The notes: generated by a model not told the origin, from the letters alone. Counted from the first letter of the stretch, positions 24,961-36,241 are shown. The stretch: DNA of 64,000 nucleotides from Alnus glutinosa (GCF_958979055.1 NC_084886.1:50179654-50243653), one strand, 5' to 3'. Translations and numbers: made by a program.

Positions 24961-27084
24961 ACAGAATGGTCAGCATCATTCATCATCAATATAGAATTTG
25001 TTGTTTCATCCTTCACTCTTTTTTATATAAATATAAATAATCATGAATTAAAGGAAAAAATAAATACAAATACATGCAGGGCATATATATCCGGATGAAC
25101 AAACAAAAAATAGACCCTAAACAGGAGGAGATGAACAAACAATGTCCTAAGAATTAAAAAGGACATAATAAAAGCCCCATGACTGAAGGAATCGGCTATT
25201 TTCTGACAAAGAGAAGAACCCACGTACGTAAAGAACTAACTCGATCTAGTCCTATGAATTCATGCTTCACTTGTCTCTTATATATGAACTCATGCAAAAT
25301 TACAAAAGAAGAATGGATAAGAGAAAGATGGCTCTTGTAATTTTAGTACTCATGAAACGTCACATTTGCAACATCCAATTGAAGAGTACTTTGAAATCTT
25401 TTCTCCTTCTGAGACCGAAAGGAATTCCAAATTTCCAATCGAGTTAACAAAGAAGCAACCTGTTAAAATCTACAATAAAATATATATATATATATATATA
25501 GGAACAAGAGAACAAGGAGATCGAACTAAGAAGAAAAGGAAATTAAAATGTGGTTAGGTCAATATAACTTACATAATTAATTACAAGGCATATATATAAT
25601 TTAAATAAAAATTCAATTACCAAGTTATCACATTTTATATATTGAATTTAAATTTATTTATTTATTACTCAAAGCCTTTGATTATATACGAAAAACAAAC
25701 TATAATTCCCAAGACAACCTGAACTCGATCTACCATGCATAGTCAAAGAGATATTTATATATAATATTCCTTCCAATTTTAATTGGGAATAGAATTATAG
25801 AACTCCTATGTTTTCAGATGAGAGACACTATTACTTTATGATTTTGTATCAGTATCCGAGAAAGGAGGACACTTCTCCGGCCACCATTATAATTCTAAAT
25901 GGGCATGTCTTTCATATTGTTATTTTTAAAAATAAGACAACTTCTTTCTCAAGCCATTGAAAAAGATATATATTCTTATTCGTTAATTGAAAGAGATCGA
26001 GGAGATTATTCTATTCCTTTTCTGTAGGTGTATATATATATCATCTGTTCCTAAGAAAACACTACAGTACTACACACATGCACACCGACACACAACTTAC
26101 ATATTATAGTTAAAAGAGACGGTATTTAAATTACTTGAAAAATAGAAGAAGAAAAAAAAATGATATTACATCTAGGGATCATGGGATCCAGAAGATAGCT
26201 AGCTAGATGGCGTTCAAAAAGAAAAGGGAAATTAATGAAAAGAAAGATTTTCAAAAGATGACAGAAAGATACCTCTTTTATAAAGAGATAGACACAATAA
26301 TAAAATAGAATCGATTCTAGAGAATACTTATCCACGCTCTGAGCTAGAAATCGATCCCTAGTAGTACTCCAGCTCCATCTAGCTAGGGTCTTCCACTAAA
26401 AATATCAACATGATCAATCAATCTAATATTTAGTACTTGAAGTCATTGGTAAAGCTGATCGAGAAGGTGGATCATACAGCTAGCTCTGCAGATCCACCCA
26501 CTCCACTAGCAACTAATGCAAAATCATTTTTTAATTTCATAAATACCAAGCAAAACTTAATCTGCAATTAGAGTGATTCTTCTTTTGCTAATTAATTAGC
26601 TAACCTTTTGTTTTCTTTCCAGAGATAGATTTTCTCTAGGAGATGAAAGCCCACTCTTAAACCCTAACTAACGAAGATACAAAGAATATTATTGAAGCTA
26701 AACCCTAGAACTGAAGAAGGAGACAGAAATTTGAAGACATCATGAGAAGAATCTATGCAATGATAAATCCAAAAAGGGTTGGGAGCTAGCTAGGGACTGA
26801 AGAAAACGCAAGAGTATAGTACTTGAATAACCTAAGACTACGATTTAGAAGCAATGATGGTTAATGTCTGTCTACCTGTCAGAAGAAGGCTAAACAGTCA
26901 AAGCTTTTCATCATTACACCAATCTGTTTGTAATTAACCAAATTAATTTCCAAAACAACAAAAAACCCACGAAAGTAGAGAGCTTATAACACCTAAAATG
27001 ATGGGAAAAAAGTGATCGAGAATTAATTAAAACACAACCCACCTGAAGATCAAGAAGCGAAAACGATTGTAGTACTGACTAAAA

Positions 27085-27256
27085 TGGAAGCAACAATTGA
27101 GGGGAATGAAGCCTGGTCCGAGGATACTGACACATGTATAACCAATTTATGATCATCTGATGGATTTCGATCGAAAGAAAGAAAACGATCGAGCTGGTGA
27201 TCGATCACTCTGCCTTGGGCCAAGGCAACATTCCCCTCAAGAGAGAAAGCTTCCTA
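27085..27256 (-). ncRNA. MIR166: MIR166 precursor (miR166)
   Basis: The 21-nt miR166 (TCGGACCAGGCTTCA then TTCCCC) is an exact reverse complement of 27102-27122, so the gene is on the minus strand. The star arm lies 5' to it at about 27216-27236 (minus strand GGGGAATGTTGCCTTGGCCC) and pairs with the mature strand with few mismatches. The stem extends outward: TTGAGG 27098-27103 with CCTCAA 27235-27240, and GGAAGC 27087-27092 with GCTTCC 27249-27254. The loop is about 93 nt. miR166 directs cleavage of HD-Zip class III mRNAs (PHB, PHV, REV type), controlling leaf polarity, meristem and vascular patterning. The HD-Zip at 35420 is class I and not a target. Which MIR166 locus this is cannot be told. 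Confidence 0.95.
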
Positions 27257-27680
27257 AGTTCTTAGCCATCCTTCTTCAATCTAGCTTCTTCAATTTGTGG
27301 TTATTCTTATCTCCGACAGTGCAAACCTTCTTTTATGAATGAAATGAGATTTGGGTTTATGCTATAATGAAAATATGATGATGAAAATAATCATGTCGGT
27401 TTAGGAGAAAGATAAAGGGCGGATGCACAGGCTAGGGTGCATGGGGGGCCCGGGGATCGTGGTCATTTCTGGAACCCAGCATGTGGGGTCGGGTTGGGCT
27501 ACCTTTTGTCTCTCTTTCTCATAATTTCTATGCTCACATGGGAGACTGCACTCACATATGTACACTCCAGTCAACGTCTACTCTTCGATTTGGATCATTA
27601 TGATCATGATCTCCTATTTTCCAATGCATAAAGCACAGAAAATGGAGGTGGGACTGAAATTGTTGTTGCTAGAATTAAAT
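27257..27680. other. Upstream flank of MIR166
   Basis: Region 5' of the minus-strand precursor, expected to hold its promoter. No clear TATA box could be chosen. The last ten bases (27671-27680) are the left target duplication of the element that starts at 27681. Confidence 0.4.
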
Positions 27681-28513
27681 AGGGTTGGTAATTTTTGACA
27701 TGATCTGCAAACCCGATACAAAAAAATAAGGTTTGGGTTAATCGGATTCGGGTCAACCCGATTATGACACGATTTTGACCCCTTTTTTTTTTTTTTTAAA
27801 CAAAGAAAGAAAGAAAAAGTAACCCTGTAACCTGAAATCGAAAACGACCCATTTGTAATTGTGATTTGTGAATATGCATCCTGCACTCCAGCCACTCCTG
27901 CGATTTTCATTTTGCGAACTAACCCTAGCCCAGACTGCTGCTAGCCGCCCGCCCACTTGCACTTCGACGACTCCGCACGCCCGCAAGCCGTAAGGCCTGC
28001 ACGCCCGACCGTCAACCATCCGGCCTTTTCCAGTTTTCTCCCTCTCTCTGAGTCTCTGCGCCAAACTTTTCCCTCCCCCCTCTCCTACCCACCACTGGCA
28101 CCAAATACCCGACCACCACCGTCAGTGTCGCCGACTCGCCGCCCACCATCCGGCCGATCTCGCTAAGCCTCACGTGGTTTGGTCACCTCTGCGGCTCTGC
28201 CCCCCGAACGACGCCATAACCGATTTATTTTTCACCTTTCCTTTCTCTGAGACTCATGCAGTTTGCTTTTGCTCTGAAACCAACAATTGAAGCCTTGAAG
28301 GTAAAAACTAAAATTGAAGGTTGAAACATGTGAAATTGATGTCATGTCGGGTCGGGTCGGGTCGGGTTAACGAGTTACACGATTATTAGTCGTGTTCGGG
28401 TCACGTGTTACAACCAGATTAATAATCGGGTCGGGTTCGTGTCAGACCTGTTTATGCAATCGGGTCGGCCGGGTTGACACGAACCCGACCCGTGAACCCG
28501 AATTGCCCACCCT
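27681..28513. mobile_element. Non-autonomous Mutator-like element A with GC-rich interior
   Basis: Ends: AGGGTTGGTAATTT at the left and, reverse-complemented from the right, AGGGTGGGCAATTC. Flanked by AGAATTAAAT (27671-27680) and AGAATTAATT (28514-28523), a 10-bp target duplication with one mismatch, which fits Mutator-like elements. Subterminal blocks are rich in CGGGTCGGGT and GGGTTCGTGT words in both orientations. The middle (about 27890-28230) is strikingly GC-rich compared with the flanks, as in captured host sequence, but no protein could be recognised there. No transposase. Confidence 0.82.
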
Positions 28514-28568
28514 AGAATTAATTATGCTTCTATCATCAACCCATTACTCATATTCAAGTTAGTGGCAA

Positions 28569-28741
28569 GAAAAATGCTAGAACATCTCTCAGTGTTCTCC
28601 TGGAATGTCACAGATGTAATTAAAAAATTATATCTATGTCCTTTTGGATGACATATATGTAATTTTTTTGATTAAAAAATTATATCTATACCATTTCAAA
28701 AGAACACCAAGAAAACACAAGGAGATGCTCTAACATTCCTC
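28569..28741. mobile_element. Mutator-like MITE with 9-bp target duplication
   Basis: Terminal inverted repeat GAAAAATGCTAGAACATCTC (left) against GAGGAATGTTAGAGCATCTC (right, complemented). Flanked by TAGTGGCAA (28560-28568) and TAGTGACAA (28742-28750), 8 of 9 identical. The interior is A/T-rich with TTAAAAAATTATATCTAT repeated. Confidence 0.8.
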
Positions 28742-29214
28742 TAGTGACAAAGCTAGTATGGTGAAATTGACAGTACTTTTCTTTTTTATTTATTTGGTAA
28801 GTCGTACGGAAAGTAGATGAATGGTAAAAGTACGAGGATATATGGTTTGTGCACGGTGAATACCAATTACTAGAGGTCTGTGAAAACTCGGTAGAGCCCA
28901 ACAAGGTCTGTCATCTCATTGGGCCAGTAGGAAGGCCCATTCAATTCCAAGATGGACCATGTGCAGGCTCAGATAATGTAATCTAGACTGACCGTTCCTT
29001 AATCGACAGACAACCCTTCTAAAGATTCATATAAGACGATGAACCTCTAACCGACGGTCAATGAATTAACGTACAGAAGGTTCCCAAGCTGGCAGTCATC
29101 TCACCAACGGACGCATATGGGAAGGTATAGAAGGAAAGGTTTCAAATCCGAAACCTCTTCAATTCATTTTTGGCACAGCCCCTTTCATGTTTGATCCTTC
29201 AATTACAATGCAAT

Positions 29215-30260
29215 CAGTGGCGGAGTTAAGAATTTGTTTTAGTAGGGGCGGAATTAAAATAATAAAATATAATAATAAATATTTTTTTTTATTCTTTTTA
29301 TATACTATTTTTATAATATATAAAAGTATGGTAATTACAATTCAAAATATAAATTATAAATAATATATGTATCACAAAAAATGTATCTATCAAATTAACT
29401 TCATAAATATATGTCAAATTCATATATCAGTTAACATGTAGACACTAATACAAAAAATAAAAATAAAAAACAAAATACAAAATTAACTTAAAAAAAAAAA
29501 AAAGGAAAAAAACATGCGGTTGTGGCCACGTTGACAAGTCACATTGCAACTTGCAATGACTAAAATTCTGAAAAGTATCTAAAAAAAAAAAAAAAGAAGG
29601 AAAAAAAGGAGAGAATTCTGAAAAGCAACGGTTTCATTATTATCCTGAAAACTAAAAAGCAAATGAAGAAAGAGAACAACTCAACAACCGTTGTCTCACA
29701 CAATCACACTCTCAGCTCGGTAATAGAAAAGAAAAAAGAAAAAAAATAAAATAAAATAAAATAAAAGGTAGAAGGCTTACGGTGCGAGAGATTGTCCAGG
29801 AAGAAGCGGAGATGCTGGAGGCCAAATAACAAGATTTGTGTTTTTTTAAAAGATTTGTGTTCTTGGCTTCCGATGGTTGGTTTTTCTATGTAGGAGTTTT
29901 GAAGTTTTCTGAAGATGGAGGGATAAATGTAATTTTTTATTTTTTTATTTTTTTATTTTTTGTGTTTTTTCACAAAATTGTTCCGTTCCTCTTTTTAAGC
30001 ATTTAATAGTTGTTTTTTGATATATTTTTTTTTTTTACAGTTGGTTTTTCCATGTAATTTTTTTTTCTTCTATTATCAGCCGAGGGCGGGATTTGTTTCC
30101 TTTCCAAGAGAATACTCCTTTCCAGGAAAGCATGCAGGGGGCATACCATACCTGATACAAGAGTTCTTTTTAATGTAATTTTTTTTTTCTTTTTTCAGAT
30201 ATCTAAAAAAAAAAAAAAATCTTTAGACCCCCTGCTCGCTCCCCTTTGTCTCCGCCATTG
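29215..30260. mobile_element. Non-autonomous hAT-type element
   Basis: Terminal inverted repeat CAGTGGCGGAG (left) / CAATGGCGGAG (right, complemented), flanked by a perfect 8-bp duplication AATGCAAT at 29207-29214 and 30261-30268. CAGTGGCGGA ends with 8-bp duplications are typical of plant hAT elements. The 1046-bp interior is A/T-rich with many homopolymer runs and encodes no transposase that I can see. Confidence 0.88.
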
Positions 30261-30268
30261 AATGCAAT

Positions 30269-31371
30269 AGCAAGAAGAGATATATAATATATATTAATAA
30301 GATTACTATTTCAAAAACCCATATAATTAACGGAAAGAATCACGGCTCTGTATAATGTGTTAATTAACGCATTTTGAGTGTTTTTTTTTAATGTGAAAAA
30401 GTGTTAGATGTAATATAAAAGAGAAAATTTTTCGAAATATTTTGTGTTGAAGTTATTTGTTAATATTTTTGTTTCGATAAGAGAAAATAAAAGACAAAAC
30501 AAAACCCCGTTATCAAAATTCGAATTTTTTTAATGTGAACAAATTGTATTGTTTTTGTTGAAAAAAAAAATCCTAACCTTTTCCGACTAGGAGTCTTAAC
30601 GAAGCAATATTTACAATGCATCTGTCACTGAGTAAAAAAAATGTAAAAATTTAATTATTTAATTAATTAATTTTTTTCTTTTTCCGTTGAGGGAAGGAGG
30701 TTCATGAGATTCATACAAATGAAATATAGACCAAAAAATCGCTTACAAAAAGAAATATAGAACAAAATCATAATACCGAGGACATTGGCGCCTCAAGCTT
30801 TAGATGGGCCAAGCCCGCTTTCAACTGTGCTGTAGGAGAGGGTAGTACGAGGCCCCAACCATAATAACTAAAAGATGTTTGGTTGTAGGCCCAAATTATT
30901 CACACACTAAAAAGGAGTATATATGTTCACACCCATTCAAAATCTCTAGCCCATTCCGTTTATAAGATACCTTTAGTTGCAACAACATTGATGCGAAAGC
31001 CCACATTAGATATACCAACGGTTTATCTTGATCTGAAAAATGTTTGGAGTACTTCAAATTTATTACAATCTTCATACAAACTCACATGACAGTCTAGTAA
31101 AACGTTACGAGGGCAAAAAAAAAAAAAAAGTAACAAAATTTATCAGGTAAATTTAATTGTTTAATCGGAATATAGGTAGATAGGTAAAGAATACCTATGT
31201 GCGCAAGACAACTCTCTCTAAATAACTCGACAAAATAGTCCCTTAACTTCAGGAGAAAAGGTGTCTCTTTACAAAGGAGGTCGCAATAACCAAGTTCGAG
31301 CGACTATTTACCAAAAACACAGGTTATCGCAAAGTTGTAAGACTATGTATGAGGCTGATGCCTGCCCAATG
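30269..31371. other. Intergenic, no gene seen
   Basis: A/T-rich with A and T runs (30640-30680, 31115-31130). No exon, RNA gene or bounded repeat was recognised. Confidence 0.5.
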
Positions 31372-31379
31372 TTAGAAGG

Positions 31380-31587
31380 CAGGGACGGAGGGAAGGGGGG
31401 GCTGGCAGGGGCCATGGCCCCCCCAAATTTTCAAAAAAAAAAATAAAATTATAAGGTGAGAATTTTTTTTTTCTAAAAAATAAAAAAATATAAGGTAAAA
31501 AATAAAAATTCAGTCTACAGGCCCCTAACAAAAATTTTTTTTTTTGCCACTGGCCCCTGCCCATAAAAACTTCTGACTCCGTCCCTG
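31380..31587. mobile_element. hAT-type MITE, 208 bp
   Basis: Terminal inverted repeat CAGGGACGGAG / complement CTCCGTCCCTG, flanked by a perfect 8-bp duplication TTAGAAGG at 31372-31379 and 31588-31595. Subterminal GGGGCCATGGCCCCCCC and GGCCCCTGCC blocks are followed by an A/T-rich core. Intact ends and a perfect duplication suggest a fairly recent insertion. Confidence 0.9.
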
Positions 31588-32179
31588 TTAGAAGGTTAAG
31601 TTAGTTTTGATGATAGAGAAACCAGCGGCCGAAGCTTGAATGTAATTATAACGGTTTTAAAATAGCGAAATTTCTTATAAGATAAGTTCTAATCAACACG
31701 AAAGGCTGCACCAATGTTTTATTGACACATATATTTCAAACCGCCTAATGAATCATTACCAAATGCTAGTACAAATTGTTTGATAGTTGAAATCAACTTG
31801 GACTTGCTTGGGTCATCCAAAGTTACCCAAACGGAGAGGAATGCTAATAATGGCCGTCTTTTAGACAAATGATAGGGTCATTTTCAGAAGCAGTTGGGTA
31901 TGAAGAGGATGCTTCCATTCACACGCAGCTTCTAGCCTTCTAGCAAAACGCAGCCTGGCTTCTTGGACGTGGACAAGCAAAGAGTATGACGCATTGACAC
32001 GATTCTTTTGGTTGTTAAAGTATCCAAATGAACGTGTGGGTGGCTTTTGGCAATTAAGGATCTTAGGAAAGCATCTTCCTAAACTGACCAAATAATAATA
32101 ATTATTATTTAATTAATATTTTAACACCGTATAATTTAGTTTAGTACAATAATCCTCGTGCAATACTTACAAGGAGATT

Positions 32180-32450
32180 ACATCATGGATTTCAAAATGT
32201 CGATTTTTAAAACTCAATGAAACGTCTGGTAAAATTGTGATTTAGCCTTTAAATACGCAGTTTAGACTTTAAAATTGTGCATTTTTAAGAACAAACCCCG
32301 TGTACGTGCTTTGAAAAACGCAGACTTCTCTACGATTTCAAACCAAAATTTTTTTAAAAATGCACTTCCCAACGATATAATATCTGCTATTTTGCTTAAA
32401 ATCGCACTTTTAAGTTATGAAATTGCAAAGCTGAATGGACTCTTTCAAGG
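32180..32450. repeat. Dispersed A/T-rich repeat, copy 3
   Basis: GGTAAAATTGTGATTTAGCC, TTAAAATTGTGCATTTTTAA, then AAACCCCGTGTACGTGC and AAATCGCACTTTTAAG; same order of motifs as the copy at 23240. A probable non-autonomous transposon relic. Confidence 0.5.
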
Positions 32451-33459
32451 AATAATACTAGATTATCTATGTAATGACCAGTGAAATGGCTCACCTGGGT
32501 ACTGTCGCTAATCATGGTTTTTTCCCCCTTTGAACAAGAAAAACTGTAGACGAGAGGAATTTTCAAAAGCTTGAAAAACTGTAACAAGCAACGAGCTGTG
32601 TCTTAATAGAATAGAAATGTTGATTAGCTGAAAACGTGTTGTAGGGAATGTTGGGTGCTTCTGTCAAAATGTGTTTTGGGAATCAGTCCCACACGGCTTA
32701 CACTTTGTTGCCAATTTGTCAAGTGTCAACCACAAAATTAAGGCTCCCGTGGCGTGCAAGCCAGGCCTAATCCCGAGGGTATCTTAAGCTTCTTGACCGA
32801 CACCTTTTCTTTCCCACAAAGACACTTCACCAACCATGACATGGACAGCCCAAAATGTGCAGCGCTGCTGGACACTCGAAATGCCACCACCACCACCAAC
32901 AGAGAACTTTGAACAATTGGAATTTGGATTTAGGTCCCTTCATTTTAGATTTTGTAAATTCAAATAGTATAATTAAAAATATATTAATTTGAAAATATAT
33001 TTTTTTAAAAATGAAAAACTTTACTTTTGATCCTGATTTTCTTTTCATTTTTGCAATTAAGTACTCAAAACTTTAAAAATATGTCAATTTAGAGTATCCA
33101 TTTTTCAATTTTTTTCAATTTCAAACCCTCCCTTAAAATTTTTCATTAAATCTTATCAAAATTCTTCAAATATCCCTCTTTTTTTTTTTAGGAGAAAAAA
33201 AATCAGAATTTAACGAAATTTATAAAAATATTCGTGTCTGAATCTTTGAAAAAATTTTATATATATATATATTTTTTTAAAAAAAATAACATGGATATTT
33301 TGAAAATTTTAATAAGATTTAACTGAAAATTCTAATAAAGGGTTGAAATTGAAAAAAAATAAAATAAAATTAAAAGATGGAGCCTAAATTAACAATTTTT
33401 AAAATTTGAGTATTTAATTGTAAAAATGAAAAAATATCAAGAGAAGTGAATTTTTTTTT

Positions 33460-33590
33460 TTTTTTTAATTTAAAAATATAGTTAAACGTTTAGTAAAATT
33501 ACAATTCGACCTCTAAAATTATATGTTTTTAAAAACTCACTTTCCTAGCATAGAAGGTTAAACTGCTATTTTATTTTATTTTTTATTTTT
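33460..33590. repeat. Dispersed A/T-rich repeat, partial copy 4
   Basis: AAAAATATAGTTAAACGTTT then AGTAAAATTACAATTCGACC and CTAAAATTATATGTTTTTAA, matching the left part of the copies at 20030, 23240 and 32180. Confidence 0.45.
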
Positions 33591-33775
33591 TATTTTTAAA
33601 AAGTTCTCAAACAAGACATTAAATCAATGGAGTCAATTTGATAAGAACTCGGGGCCATACCAATCGTCACACAAAGATGGAGATGAAATGGGCTTTGGTA
33701 TGATTACCTATCATTGCTGTCCTTTTACTTTCCTGTGATTTAACTTGACAATACATCATTATTTGTCTGTATTAG

Positions 33776-33948
33776 GCGGCTCATCAAGTGATCCTCATCT
33801 TGCACTTGGGTTTTATGATGGAGTCTCTGTCTGCAACCATCATCTTTATCCTATCCCACCTGATAAAGATCAATATGAACCAATAAAAAGTTCATGCTTG
33901 CAGACATCATTTTTAAGATATTATTTGGAAGTAAAACAAGAACAGTAG
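33776..33948 (+). pseudogene. Isolated exon-like frame, unidentified
   Basis: After a good acceptor (CTGTATTAG) an open frame reads GGSSSDPHLALGFYDGVSV, then NHHLYPIPPDKDQYEPIK, ending at TAG 33946-33948. Codon use looks normal and composition is more balanced than the surroundings. No upstream exon that would join it was found, and I do not recognise the family. It could be a terminal exon of a lost or unseen gene, or chance. Confidence 0.25.
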
Positions 33949-34893
33949 CTCAATTACTGTTTTTGTCTGTACATCGAATCCAAGAGGTTGTTTTTATCTG
34001 TGTCCCCATTACATACTAATTCAAAATGTTTCCTCCAATGGGCTGCAAGAGAACAGGAGTTTATTATATCCTTCAGCATCTTGTAAAACTTTGCATGAAA
34101 CTAGAGTGATAATTGTATTAGGGTTATCTCCAAATAATTGTATTTAAAGTGCTAATACCTGTATCAGGTTATTTATAAATTGCTGGCCATTGATTCTGAA
34201 TTGGAAGCAGAGAGCATATACACTGAAAGATACAAGAAACATATATTTAGGATCACTTCCTTCAAAAGTATATTGCGTGTTTATGATGGCGCATGAAAAT
34301 TCAAAAGTTTGTTCATTAAGCTCTTATGTCTTCCATACGCAAGCAAAGCTTAAATTTGACCACTCAGGGACAGGCCTCCATGGGCAACTATTTCTGTAAG
34401 CTAGCCAAGCAAGACAGCAGAACTACAAAATATCCATCATACATATCCAGACAACGAAAGATTAAAAAATGTTGACAACTGAAAAGAACGATTTGAAAAT
34501 TTTATTATTAATTTAATAAAGTGAACCCTGTGTCTGGGTTGGAAAACAAGTGTAGAAAATAATGCACTTCTACAGTTTATACGATGAACCAAACCCCCAA
34601 AATGAATGTTATGTAAAATTCTATTTTTTTCTTCTTTTTTTTCTCATCGACTAACCGAATGACAGCTTTACCTCCTCCGTTTTCTTCTTATATTTATATT
34701 ATTTTGATCTCTGAATTTCATATGCTATTGCCAAAGCAACAACTCTCATAGCAATGAAAAATGTTTCGACAGACATGCAAGTCATATGACTAGATGGCCA
34801 TGCAACAATAACAAGATCATATACAACTTCAAAATTATAGCATTGAATATTGAGAATTTCTAATTCAAAAGGCAACCATTATCACAGTTCTCT

Positions 34894-34899
34894 ACGTGG
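34894..34899 (+). promoter_or_regulatory. ABRE-like core ACGTGG upstream of HD-Zip gene
   Basis: TCTACGTGGAGG about 520 bp before the HD-Zip start codon. ATHB7/12 genes are known to be induced by abscisic acid, so a G-box/ABRE core is expected, but a single 6-mer is weak evidence. Confidence 0.25.
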
Positions 34900-35419
34900 A
34901 GGTAAAAGTGAGGCCAATGAAGACGCTCAAGACCAGTTTCATCTTTTCAGAAACTGCAGAAATTTATCCCTTTCCCCTCTACCAAGAAGTTAGAAACACG
35001 CCTGAACAACATGCTTGTATAGGTGACAAGTGTGTATATTTTTTCTTTTTTTTGGGGGTGTTGGGGGGGATATTTTTATACCATTGTGATGGGACTTGGG
35101 CAAAGTGATACATGGATTATGGTCTGTAAATAGAAAAGGGAGAACATAGAAACATCCACAAGGCATAAGATGGAGAATGACATAAGACATCCACTCCCAT
35201 TGGTTGGGGTAAATCCATAACAGGACCATAAGTCCCAATTACCTGAAAGCAACAGCGAAGAAATTTCTTCATGGCCAACTATATATCCTACAGCCCATCC
35301 CCTTTAGCAGAGTTCTAAAGCACATTCATCCGAGGGGAAAGAGAGTGATATCTTCTATCCATATTTAGCTGTAAGAATTTCATAACAATGAATTCCCATC
35401 AAAATTGCGAAACATAGTG

Positions 35420-36241
35420 ATGGAAGGGAAGAAAGAGTACACGAATACTCCAGTGGTGCCAGATGGAGAATATGAAACCTTCACCTGCCCACAGCCCCCC
35501 ATAACTCCAAGAAAGAGGAAGAACAAGATAAAAAACAAGAGGAGGTTTAGTGACGAACAAATTAAGTCACTGGAGTCCATTTTTGAATCAGAGACAAGGC
35601 TTGAGCCTAAGAAGAAGGTGCAGCTGGCAAGAGAGCTCGGGCTGCAACCTCGCCAGGTAGCCATATGGTTTCAGAACAGAAGGGCTAGATGGAAGTCAAA
35701 ACAGATAGAGCAAGAATACAGAACGCTCAAGGATGATTATGACAATCTAGCATCCAAGTTTGAGTCATTAAAGAAAGAGAAGCAATCCTTGCTCATACAG
35801 GTATCATTCTTAACACTTACTTCCCTAGAAAAGTCATAAACAGAATCCCTAGAAAAGTCATAAACAGAATCATCTTATTTGCTTTTCTAACAGTTGCAGA
35901 ACCTAGGTGATCTGCTTGGAAAAAATCATGATGGGAGTGGGAATAGCGAGGGTTTGGAAGGAAGTAGCAGAGTCGGTGGATCAGATAATGTGAACATTAA
36001 TAGTGAGACTAAAGGAAAGCAGAGTTGCTTAAAGAAGGGAGTGGAACAAGGTAGTGTAATGTGTCCACGTGAAGATAAGAACGACATTGGAAACTTTGGG
36101 GAGGAAGGACACAGACTTTTGAACATGACTGAACATGGACATGGTTCCTTGGCATCACTTGAAAAATGGTACAGTTATGATTCGGGTGGTATGTTTGATC
36201 AGTTATGTAGCAGTCCATACTGGTTCAATTCTTGGACTTGA
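35420..36241 (+). CDS. HB7: HD-Zip class I transcription factor, ATHB7/ATHB12-like
   Basis: Two exons, 35420-35800 and 35894-36241, 242 residues. The ATG at 35420 (MEGKKEY) is the first in frame. Residues about 40-95 form the homeodomain: [56 protein letters not shown] leucine zipper follows ([20 protein letters not shown] then [16 protein letters not shown]), with the intron inside the zipper. The acidic, Trp-containing C-terminus ([24 protein letters not shown]) matches the class I gamma clade. ATHB7 and ATHB12 bind CAATNATTG pseudopalindromes as dimers and act in ABA and drought responses; this is family knowledge. ATHB7 and ATHB12 cannot be told apart here. Confidence 0.95.
35822..35869 (+). 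repeat. Perfect 24-bp tandem duplication in the HD-Zip intron
   Basis: TCCCTAGAAAAGTCATAAAC plus AGAA occurs twice head to tail (35822-35845, 35846-35869) in the 93-bp intron, which would be only 69 bp long without it. Confidence 0.95.

Larger units (their letters stand above)
21838..27084. other. Intergenic: leader and promoter of the membrane-protein gene, then sequence downstream of MIR166
   Basis: Microsatellites (TA)n, poly-T (about 22824-22858) and (GA)n, plus a dispersed repeat at 23240. No protein exon was recognised. The part right of about 25 kb lies 3' of the minus-strand miR166 precursor and may be transcribed as pri-miRNA, which is inference. CTAGCTAG and AACCCTA words are frequent at 26170-26720. 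Confidence 0.5.
31596..35419. other. Intergenic, then upstream region of the HD-Zip gene
   Basis: Contains dispersed repeat copies at 32180 and 33460, many A/T homopolymers (33000-33600), an isolated exon-like frame at 33776 and, right of 34 kb, the presumed promoter and leader of the HD-Zip gene. No other gene was recognised. Confidence 0.5.

Noticed and set aside
27762-28166. Open frames on both strands in the GC-rich core of MULE A
   Set aside because: No recognisable domain and no consistent frame; treated as unidentified cargo and not as genes.
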